Origin: Bacteroidota bacterium
Lineage (GTDB): Bacteria; Bacteroidota; Bacteroidia; Chitinophagales; Chitinophagaceae
Reading direction: 5' to 3'
Assembly: GCA_023433755.1 (NCBI GenBank)
Contig: JAEYUA010000168.1
Location: 1-11,093 of the forward strand
DNA length: 11,093 nucleotides
Below, piece after piece: positions 1-5,040 of the stretch; the stretch's first letter is position 1, and each line of letters starts with the position of its first letter. The notes beneath the pieces were generated by a model that was not told the DNA's origin, did no database searches, and saw only the letters and a list, made by a program, of their open reading frames with translations. Made by a program: the position numbers and the translations under genes.

Positions 1-387
1 GAAGAAGAAAAAGCCATTATCGAAAACATCTACCCGCAGTGCAGTAATATCTCGATTGATTTCGGTGTAATGGAAAAAGCGGAAAATGTTTACGTGATCC
101 CGGCTTCCTTTGGCTGGAGTGACCTCGGCACCTGGAACAGCGCCTGGGAAAACATGGAGAAGGATTATCTTGAAAACGCCGTTGCCGGTGACAATGTAAT
201 CGTATTTGACGCGAACAAAAATGTGGTGCATGTACCCGATGATAAGCTGGTGGTGCTGCAGGGACTTGAAGATTACATTGTTGTTGACACAAAAGATGTG
301 CTGCTGATCTGTCACAAGGAAAAAGAGCAGGACATTAAAGAGTATGTGGCAGAAGTGAAAAGAAACAAAGGTGAAAAATTTTTATAG
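1..387 (+). CDS. Mannose-1-phosphate guanylyltransferase, C-terminal part (5' end outside window)
   Basis: This enzyme makes GDP-mannose from mannose-1-phosphate and GTP in the cytoplasm, feeding polysaccharide and glycan synthesis. The reading frame is open from base 1, so the gene starts upstream; 128 residues are visible. The family signature SIDFGVMEKA lies at visible residues 18-27, followed by the PASFGWSDLGTWNS segment that closes the nucleotidyltransferase domain. A short beta-rich tail follows, with DNVIVFDANKNVVHVPDDK and an IVVDTKDVLLIC strand. There is no long C-terminal isomerase domain, so it is the single-function type rather than a ManC/AlgA fusion. The next gene starts 15 bases downstream on the same strand and may share the transcript. 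The family is recognised from motifs alone; the specific sugar is the standard assignment for this motif set. Confidence 0.9.
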   Translation, partial: EEEKAIIENIYPQCSNISIDFGVMEKAENVYVIPASFGWSDLGTWNSAWENMEKDYLENAVAGDNVIVFDANKNVVHVPDDKLVVLQGLEDYIVVDTKDVLLICHKEKEQDIKEYVAEVKRNKGEKFL

Positions 388-402
388 CCAATTCATGCCG
401 GT

Positions 403-1134
403 ATGAATTTCAATAACATTCTTTTCCTGGATATAGAAACGGTTTCTCAATATGAAACGTATAATCATCTGCCGGACGACTGGAAGGAATTGTGGGACCT
501 GAAAGCGGGTATCATCAACCGCAACCGTGAAGATGAAAGCAGTGAAACCTCTTACCCGCGGGCAAGCATCTATGCTGAATTCGGAAAGATCATCTGCATT
601 TCCTGTGGATATATCCAGGGAAGTGGCGCTGAAAAAAAACTGCTGATCAAATCCTTTGGAGGCCACGACGAAAAAAAACTGCTGACAGAATTTGCTGACA
701 TGCTGAAAGGCTGGGGAGGACAGGCGGAAAAATTTTTATGCGCGCATAACGGGAAAGAGTTTGATTATCCCTATATCTGCCGCCGGATGATCATCAACGG
801 CATCGAGATCCCCGAGGTGCTTAAGATATCCGGAAGAAAACCATGGGAGGTAAGACATCTTGATACCATGGAATTGTGGAAGTTTGGCGATTATAAAAGT
901 TATACCTCTCTCAAACTGCTCGCCAAGGTCCTGGGTATTCCATCTCCAAAAGATGATATTGACGGAAGCATGGTGAATACCGTTTACTGGAATGAAAAAG
1001 ACCTGGACCGCATCGTGGAATATTGCCAGAAAGATGTGGTAACGCTGGCCCAGGTACTCCTGCGTTTCCATTGCCAGCCCCTGGTAAAAACAGAAAATAT
1101 ATCAATCAAATATGTCAGTCAGGATCAATTATAG
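403..1134 (+). CDS. DEDDy-type 3'-5' exonuclease (PolB-like, RNase H fold)
   Basis: A stand-alone predicted 3'-5' exonuclease of 243 residues with an RNase H-like fold. All DEDDy catalytic positions can be placed: D10 and E12 in FLDIETV, D121 in HNGKEFDYP, D154 in RHLDTMELW, and Y207 with D211 in EYCQKDVVTL. These residues hold two metal ions that hydrolyse the terminal phosphodiester. No polymerase or helicase domain is attached, so its nucleic acid substrate cannot be told from sequence. The ATG at 403 puts the first catalytic strand ten residues in, as usual for the family, and lies 15 bases after the preceding stop. The 3' end overlaps the following Rid-family gene by 23 bases, which suggests co-transcription and perhaps translational coupling. 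Confidence 0.87.
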   Translation: MNFNNILFLDIETVSQYETYNHLPDDWKELWDLKAGIINRNREDESSETSYPRASIYAEFGKIICISCGYIQGSGAEKKLLIKSFGGHDEKKLLTEFADMLKGWGGQAEKFLCAHNGKEFDYPYICRRMIINGIEIPEVLKISGRKPWEVRHLDTMELWKFGDYKSYTSLKLLAKVLGIPSPKDDIDGSMVNTVYWNEKDLDRIVEYCQKDVVTLAQVLLRFHCQPLVKTENISIKYVSQDQL

Positions 1135-1501
1135 TTCGGGTTCGAAATGGGAAGACATTGTAGGCTACAGCCGTGCAGTTAAAGTTGGCAACCTTGTAGA
1201 GGTTACCGGTACCGTGGCATCAGGGGAGCATGGTGAAATTATTGGTGAGGGTGATGCCTATCTTCAGACAAAATACATCTACCAGAAAATCGAGGCGGTA
1301 TTGCAAAGGGCCGGAGCTTCGATGCAACATGTGACCCGCGTGCGTATGTTCGTTACCGATATCAGCCGGTGGGAAGAATATGGAAAGGCGCACAGCGAAT
1401 TTTTCCATGACATCAAACCATGTAATACAATGGTTGAAGTCAGCGCATTGATCGAACCGGGTTATCTTATAGAAATAGAAGCAACTGCGGTTATTGCATA
1501 A
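1112..1501 (+). CDS. Rid-family (YjgF/YER057c/UK114) protein lacking the catalytic arginine
   Basis: A 129-residue protein of the Rid superfamily, which form small trimers with clefts between subunits. Family features are the VGNLVEVTGTVAS strand (25-37), the helix QTKYIYQKIEAVLQRAGAS (52-70), RVRMFVTDISRWEEY (76-90) and the C-terminal strand YLIEIEATAVI. RidA proper hydrolyses reactive 2-aminoacrylate-type imines and uses an arginine (Arg105 in E. coli) in a P-x-R-S-x-V-E-V context. Here the aligned segment is PCNTMVEV, so that position is Asn105. The protein probably belongs to a Rid subgroup without classical imine deaminase activity; this is inference from the alignment by eye. The start ATG lies inside the 3' end of the exonuclease gene and the next Met is far too late, so the overlap appears real. 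Confidence 0.88.
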   Translation: MSVRINYSSGSKWEDIVGYSRAVKVGNLVEVTGTVASGEHGEIIGEGDAYLQTKYIYQKIEAVLQRAGASMQHVTRVRMFVTDISRWEEYGKAHSEFFHDIKPCNTMVEVSALIEPGYLIEIEATAVIA

Positions 1502-1537
1502 TCAAGTAAACTATCTTGAAGTTTCCTTTGCGCAAAA

Positions 1538-1611
1538 CTTTGCGTCCTTCGCGTCTTTGCGGTGAAAAAAGCAAACCGCAAAGGGCGCTGAGAAGAGCAA
1601 AGGACGCTAAG
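1538..1611. repeat. Imperfect inverted repeat of the GCGTCTTTGCGGT type
   Basis: The 144-base spacer between the Rid-family and aminotransferase genes carries a long imperfect inverted repeat. The inner stem is perfect: TTTGCGGT (1556-1563) pairs with ACCGCAAA (1575-1582) across an 11-base A-rich loop. Outer arms (1538-1555 and 1583-1611) also match in part, both carrying a GCGTCCTT-like word. Text of this kind is familiar as a dispersed intergenic repeat in many environmental bacteria; that recollection is not verified here. It does not look like a classical terminator because no T tract follows the stem. The rest of the spacer is A-rich just before the aminotransferase start, and I see no convincing promoter there. 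Confidence 0.6.
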
Positions 1612-1645
1612 TAATGCAAGTCAAAAAATTAAAAAAATAAATTGA

Positions 1646-2794
1646 GTGTTGCCAGAAATTCAATCAAAGCTTCCGAATGTAGGAACTACCATATTTACAG
1701 TAATGAGTTCATTGGCTGTAAAACACGAGGCCATTAATCTCGGCCAGGGCTTTCCTGATTTCCCGATGAATGAAGAACTGGTGAACAGGGTGGCCGAAGC
1801 CATGAAACAGGGTCATAACCAGTACACACACATGAATGGTTATATCCGCCTTCGAGAAGCCATTGCGGAAAAAGCAAATTTTTTGTACAAGGCAGAAATA
1901 AATCCTGAAACAGATATTACTGTCACCCCGGGTGGAACCTATGCTTTATATACTGCCCTCACAACCATACTTCAGCCAGGTGATGAAGTAATCGTATTCG
2001 AACCCGCTTACGACTCTTACATTCCTGCCATTGAAATGAACGGAGCGAAGGCCGTAACGATCGGGCTTAAATTTCCCGCGTATAAAATAGACTGGAATGA
2101 AGTGAGATCCGCGATTACGGAACGGACACGCGCCATCATGATCAACTCTCCACACAACCCAACAGGAAGTGTGCTAACCACAAATGATATCGACTCCCTT
2201 CGTGAGATTGTTGCAGAAACAAATATCATTATCATCAGTGATGAGGTTTACGAACACCTCATCTACGATGGAAAAATTCACGAAAGCATTTTAAAATATC
2301 CTGAACTCCTCCAGCGGAGTTTTGTTTGTTTTTCTTTTGGAAAGGTTTACCATTGTACGGGGTGGAAACTTGGTTATTGCATTGCTCCCGGCCCGCTAAT
2401 GAAAGAATTCAGAAAGGTGCACCAGTTCAATGCCTTCACCTGTGATACACCCAAACAGGTAGCGCTGGCTGGTTTCCTGGAAAAAAGGGAACATTATCTT
2501 GAATTGGGCAATTTTCTCCAAACCAAAAGAGATTATTTCAAACAACTGATGTCGCAAACCAGGTTCAAAGCACTCCCCAGCTTTGGAAGTTATTTCCAGG
2601 TTTATGATTACAGCTCTATTAGCGATGAATCTGAAATGGACTTCGCGCAAAGACTCACCACTGAATATGGCGTGGCCACAATACCCGTCTCAGCTTTTTA
2701 TGGGCAACCCGTAAACAATAAGGTTTTACGTTTTTGTTTCGCCAAAAAAGAAACTACGCTGGAAGCCGCGGTAGAAAAACTTTCAAAGGCCTGA
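1646..2794 (+). CDS. ybdL: Methionine aminotransferase, YbdL-like (class I/II PLP enzyme)
   Basis: A cytoplasmic pyridoxal-phosphate aminotransferase of 382 residues that resembles E. coli YbdL along its whole length. It would interconvert methionine or other bulky amino acids with their 2-oxo acids. The N-terminus KLPNVGTTIFTVMSSLA and INLGQGFPDFP match the family, followed by the cofactor-phosphate region TPGGTYALY (94-102) and SPHNPTG (168-174, N171). ISDEVYEHL contains D199 and Y202, and SFGKVYHCTGWKLGY contains the Schiff-base lysine K233. R362 in LRFCFAKKET is the expected carboxylate-binding arginine. The start is GTG at 1646, with a TTG immediately after at 1649; the first in-frame ATG (1703) would delete the conserved N-terminus. 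It could also act on aromatic or kynurenine-type substrates, as relatives do. It stands alone, after a repeat-bearing spacer and before the ars promoter. Confidence 0.92.
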   Translation: MLPEIQSKLPNVGTTIFTVMSSLAVKHEAINLGQGFPDFPMNEELVNRVAEAMKQGHNQYTHMNGYIRLREAIAEKANFLYKAEINPETDITVTPGGTYALYTALTTILQPGDEVIVFEPAYDSYIPAIEMNGAKAVTIGLKFPAYKIDWNEVRSAITERTRAIMINSPHNPTGSVLTTNDIDSLREIVAETNIIIISDEVYEHLIYDGKIHESILKYPELLQRSFVCFSFGKVYHCTGWKLGYCIAPGPLMKEFRKVHQFNAFTCDTPKQVALAGFLEKREHYLELGNFLQTKRDYFKQLMSQTRFKALPSFGSYFQVYDYSSISDESEMDFAQRLTTEYGVATIPVSAFYGQPVNNKVLRFCFAKKETTLEAAVEKLSKA

Positions 2795-2816
2795 TCTTTT
2801 TCCAGGAAAAAATAAA

Positions 2817-2849
2817 TTTGGAATCCAGGAAATCTTAATCGTATATTTG
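2817..2849 (+). promoter_or_regulatory. Bacteroidota-type promoter for the ars cluster
   Basis: TTTG (2817-2820) and TATATTTG (2842-2849) are separated by 21 bases, matching the Bacteroidota housekeeping pattern of TTTG near -33 and TAnnTTTG near -7. The arsR ATG follows 17 bases after the -7 box, so the leader would be only about ten bases. This is the best-formed promoter in the window. Confidence 0.8.
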
Positions 2850-2861
2850 CGATATAAGATT
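2831..2861. promoter_or_regulatory. Probable ArsR operator, palindrome spanning the -7 box
   Basis: AATCTTA (2831-2837) and TAAGATT (2855-2861) form the outer arms, and ATCG (2838-2841) and CGAT (2850-2853) the inner arms. One unpaired base sits at 2854. The eight central bases are exactly the -7 element TATATTTG. ArsR/SmtB dimers typically bind imperfect AT-rich palindromes of this kind in their own promoters, so binding here would block RNA polymerase. The repressor assignment is inference from position and symmetry. Confidence 0.75.
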
Positions 2862-2866
2862 AAAAA

Positions 2867-3202
2867 ATGGCTTTTCACAAAAAAGAAGAATTCGGGAAAA
2901 AAGAGCAGGAACTGGCGGCATTCGCAAAAGCTTTGAGCCATCCTGCGCGTGTTGCCATCCTGAAAGTGCTGGCAGCCAAAAATGAATGCATGTGCGGTGA
3001 TATCGTTGATGAACTTCCCCTTGCACAGTCTACCGTTTCACAACACCTGAAAGAGTTGAAGAACGCCGGCCTTATTGAAGGAACGATAGATGGTCCGCGC
3101 TCCTGCTATTGCATTAACTGGAAAGCATTCGAAAAATTCAGCAATGATATCAGCAGCCTGTTCATCAACCTCAGGACTAAAAATGAAAAAGCCTGTTGCT
3201 AA
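2867..3202 (+). CDS. arsR: ArsR/SmtB-family arsenic-responsive repressor
   Basis: A 111-residue winged-helix transcriptional repressor. KALSHPARVAILKVL (21-35) is the family's opening helix signature. The recognition helix is in PLAQSTVSQHLKELKNAGLI (51-70), and the wing in EGTIDGPRSCYCIN. C41 and C43 in ECMCGDI match the ELCVCDL-type trivalent-arsenic site at the start of the DNA-binding helix. Further pairs are C80/C82 in the wing and C110/C111 at the extreme C-terminus. Arsenite or antimonite binding to these thiols should release it from the operator immediately upstream. It is the first gene of the cluster, and arsM starts 18 bases after its stop. The metal could in principle be another thiophilic ion, but the neighbours make arsenic the clear choice. 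Confidence 0.93.
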   Translation: MAFHKKEEFGKKEQELAAFAKALSHPARVAILKVLAAKNECMCGDIVDELPLAQSTVSQHLKELKNAGLIEGTIDGPRSCYCINWKAFEKFSNDISSLFINLRTKNEKACC

Positions 3203-3220
3203 AACAATTAAATAAAATAT

Positions 3221-4060
3221 ATGAACCAGGACAATGAACTGAAAGAAATGGTGAAGGAGCGTTACAGCCAGATCGCCCTTCAATCCAAAATACAAAATGA
3301 AACATCCTGTTGCGGGGCCACTGCCTGCTGCAGCACAGATGAAGCCTTTACCATCATGGCGGATGACTATACTACCCTGGAAGGTTATAATCCTGATGCA
3401 GACCTGGGATTAGGCTGCGGCATCCCTACGCAATTTGCAAAAATAAAAGAAGGCGATACTGTTGTTGACCTTGGAAGCGGGGCTGGTAACGATGCCTTTG
3501 TTGCAAGAAGGTATGCCGGCGAAAAAGGTAAGGTTATCGGTGTGGACTTCAGTACACAGATGATTGAAAAAGCCCGCGCGAATGTTGATAAACTTGGTTT
3601 CAATAATATTGAATTCCGCCAGGGTGATATTGAACACCTTCCCCTGTCTGCCGACAAAGCCGACGTGGTGATCAGTAATTGTGTATTAAACCTGGTGCCC
3701 AATAAAAAACAGGTCTTCTCCGAAATCTTCAGAGTGCTGAAACAAAAAGGGCATTTCTCTATATCGGATATAGTACTTGAAGGAACACTTCCGGAAAGCC
3801 TGCAAAGGGCTGCAGAAATGTATGCCGGCTGCGTATCAGGAGCCATAACCAAAAACGAATACCTGGCGCTGATACACGAGACCGGTTTCAAAAACATCTC
3901 CTTGCTGAAAGAAAAAAAGATCATCATACCCGATCACATTCTTTCCCAGTACCTGGATGCCATTGAGCTGGAAGCCTACCACAAACAGGATCCCGGCATT
4001 TACAGCATTACTGTTTACGCAGAGAAACCCTGTTGTGAACCAGGTAGTGGTTGCTGCTGA
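3221..4060 (+). CDS. arsM: Arsenite S-adenosylmethionine methyltransferase
   Basis: A 279-residue cytoplasmic enzyme that transfers methyl groups from S-adenosylmethionine to trivalent arsenic, giving methylated and possibly volatile arsenicals. The SAM-binding Rossmann motif VVDLGSGAGNDAFVA is at 81-95, with an acidic motif GVDFS at 107-111. The conserved arsenic-binding cysteines map to C66 (GLGCGIP), C154 (ISNCVLNL) and C204 (YAGCVSGA). Extra cysteine pairs flank the catalytic core: C30/C31 and C36/C37 near the N-terminus, and C271/C272 and C278/C279 at the very end in CCEPGSGCC. Length and gene order after arsR fit the bacterial ArsM family. Co-transcription with arsR is expected. The terminal cysteine pairs may help capture or hand over arsenite; that is inference. 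Confidence 0.95.
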   Translation: MNQDNELKEMVKERYSQIALQSKIQNETSCCGATACCSTDEAFTIMADDYTTLEGYNPDADLGLGCGIPTQFAKIKEGDTVVDLGSGAGNDAFVARRYAGEKGKVIGVDFSTQMIEKARANVDKLGFNNIEFRQGDIEHLPLSADKADVVISNCVLNLVPNKKQVFSEIFRVLKQKGHFSISDIVLEGTLPESLQRAAEMYAGCVSGAITKNEYLALIHETGFKNISLLKEKKIIIPDHILSQYLDAIELEAYHKQDPGIYSITVYAEKPCCEPGSGCC

Positions 4061-4086
4061 TTTTCTCATCCTTAAACCATACGGTC

Positions 4087-4161
4087 ATGAACAATCAAAC
4101 CAATGATCCATCCTGTTGTGCCACCGGTAGCGGCTGTTGCACAGAAATGGGATGCTGTTAA
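4087..4161 (+). CDS. Putative 24-residue cysteine-rich microprotein in the ars cluster
   Basis: A short ATG-to-TAA frame, 26 bases after the arsM stop, encodes 24 residues, six of them cysteine, arranged as three CC pairs: residues 10-11, 17-18 and 23-24. There is no membrane segment or signal peptide. Its core CCATGSGCC resembles the ArsM C-terminal tail CCEPGSGCC, and the N-terminal ArsM patch SCCGATACC is similar too. A terminator-like hairpin begins six bases after the stop, consistent with a real last cistron of an arsR-arsM unit. If translated, it would plausibly bind arsenite or another thiophilic metal through its thiols; that function is inference. The alternative is a degenerate copy of an arsM end. 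I do not recognise a named family. It is overlapped in another frame by a non-native upstream extension of arsN2. Confidence 0.6.
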   Translation: MNNQTNDPSCCATGSGCCTEMGCC

Positions 4162-4166
4162 AAAAC

Positions 4167-4199
4167 AAAGGGCTCTATGGGCCCTTTTAAAAATTTTTT
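4167..4199 (+). terminator. Terminator-like hairpin inside the ars cluster
   Basis: AAAGGGC (4167-4173) pairs perfectly with GCCCTTT (4181-4187) around a seven-base loop, then comes TTTTAAAAATTTTTT-type sequence to 4199. It lies between the microprotein stop and the arsN2 start (4202). No promoter is visible for arsN2, so this is either a partial terminator that lowers downstream expression or an mRNA-stabilising hairpin. The stem is short, so strength is uncertain. Confidence 0.6.
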
Positions 4200-4201
4200 C
4201 C

Positions 4202-4630
4202 ATGGAAATAAAACCTGCAGGTACAGAAGAATTTCAGCAGGCGCTGACCCTGCTACAATCGAACAACTTACCCGTGAATGATCTTCATAGTGGAACACAA
4301 TTGTTTGTGCTGGAAGAAAACGGAAAAGTAAAAGGTACGGTCGCGGCGGAATATGATTACTCAAGCGCCTTGTTACGCAGCCTCAGTGTAGATGAATCTT
4401 TAAGGGGAATGGGGTCCGGCAAGAAACTGGTAACCTTTCTTGAACAATATCTTTCACAACAGGGAGTTGAAACCATATATCTTCTGACCACTACGGCTGC
4501 TCCTTTTTTTAAAAAACTGGAATACGAGATTGTTGACAGGTCGGATGTGCCAGCATTTATCAGGAACACTACCGAATTCGCCTCCCTTTGTCCCGCCTCC
4601 GCAACTGTCATGAAAAAAACACTGTCATGA
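4202..4630 (+). CDS. arsN2: Arsenic-resistance GNAT N-acetyltransferase, ArsN2-like
   Basis: A 142-residue GNAT-fold acetyltransferase. LLRSLSVDESLRGMGSGKKLV (57-77) contains the acetyl-CoA pyrophosphate loop R68-G-M-G-S-G73. The C-terminal half, with YLLTTTAAPFFKKLEYEIVDR (93-113), VPAFIRNTTEFASLCPASA (116-134) and C130, matches the ArsN2 group found in arsenic operons. The related ArsN1 group acetylates phosphinothricin and arsinothricin; the ArsN2 substrate is not settled to my knowledge. I place the start at the ATG at 4202, because a longer in-frame start at 4103 would add 33 residues unlike the family and run over the hairpin and the microprotein frame. The stop overlaps the arsC start as ATGA (4627-4630), so translation is probably coupled. 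Confidence 0.88.
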   Translation: MEIKPAGTEEFQQALTLLQSNNLPVNDLHSGTQLFVLEENGKVKGTVAAEYDYSSALLRSLSVDESLRGMGSGKKLVTFLEQYLSQQGVETIYLLTTTAAPFFKKLEYEIVDRSDVPAFIRNTTEFASLCPASATVMKKTLS

Positions 4631-4637
4631 AAAAAAA
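4604..4637 (+). repeat. 17-base tandem duplication at the arsN2-arsC junction
   Basis: ACTGTCATGAAAAAAA occurs at 4604-4619 and again at 4621-4636, a period of 17 bases. Each copy contains an ATG followed by an A run of seven or eight. The first ATG is in the arsN2 frame near its C-terminus; the second is the arsC start. A slippage-type duplication seems likely. Confidence 0.8.
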
Positions 4638-5031
4638 GATCCTGTTTGTTTGTATTGAGAACAGCAACCGCAGCCAGATGGCAGAAGCTTTTGCCCGCAT
4701 CCATGGAAAAAACCTGGTGGAAGCTTACAGCGCCGGCTCAAAACCATCCGGCAAAGTGAATCCAAAGGCTATCCGTTCAATGAAGGAGTTGGACTACGAC
4801 CTTTCCGCTCACCAATCCAAATCCCTGGAAGAAGCAAGAATGCATGCTCCCTTTGATGCAGTGGTCACCATGGGTTGTGGTGATGCCTGCCCCTGGATGC
4901 CCGCCAAAATATTTTATGACTGGCAGATACCGGATCCCCGGGATATGGAACCCGCATCCTTTAATAAAGTTCGCGACCTGATCTCCGGGAAGGTAGAAGA
5001 ACTGCTCCGTGACTTGCAAAACTCTGATTAA
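4627..5031 (+). CDS. arsC: Arsenate reductase, thioredoxin-coupled LMW phosphatase type
   Basis: A 134-residue cytoplasmic enzyme that reduces arsenate to arsenite. ILFVCIENSNRSQMAEAF holds the CX5R phosphate-loop: nucleophile C9 and R15. Two further cysteines, C84 and C88 in MGCGDACPW, match the pair that relays the disulfide in thioredoxin-linked enzymes such as B. subtilis ArsC. D103 in IPDP is the expected general acid. The start at 4627 is preferred over an upstream in-frame ATG at 4588, because the family begins about eight residues before the first catalytic cysteine and the ATGA overlap with arsN2 fits an operon. It supplies the arsenite used by ArsM. An ordinary low-molecular-weight tyrosine phosphatase is unlikely given the C84/C88 pair. 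Confidence 0.94.
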   Translation: MKKKILFVCIENSNRSQMAEAFARIHGKNLVEAYSAGSKPSGKVNPKAIRSMKELDYDLSAHQSKSLEEARMHAPFDAVVTMGCGDACPWMPAKIFYDWQIPDPRDMEPASFNKVRDLISGKVEELLRDLQNSD

Positions 5032-5040
5032 GTTTGTGCC

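Noticed and set aside
1502..1519. TCAAG/CTTGA mini-hairpin after the Rid gene as a terminator
   Set aside because: Only five base pairs, AT-rich, and not followed by a T tract.
3385..3927. 180-codon open frame on the minus strand inside arsM
   Set aside because: It is a shadow of arsM, which has full motif support on the plus strand; the antisense product shows no domain.
4103..4201. N-terminal extension of arsN2 from the ATG at 4103
   Set aside because: The extra 33 residues do not resemble ArsN2 proteins, cross the terminator-like hairpin and overlap the cysteine-rich microprotein frame; the ATG at 4202 gives the usual family length.
4588..4626. N-terminal extension of arsC from the ATG at 4588
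   Set aside because: The family starts about eight residues before the first catalytic cysteine, and the ATG at 4627 forms an ATGA overlap with the arsN2 stop.
5029..5036. TAAGTTTG, a -7-like box before the membrane protein gene at 5041
   Set aside because: No TTTG lies at the needed distance upstream, and the start codon is only four bases away; co-transcription with arsC is simpler.
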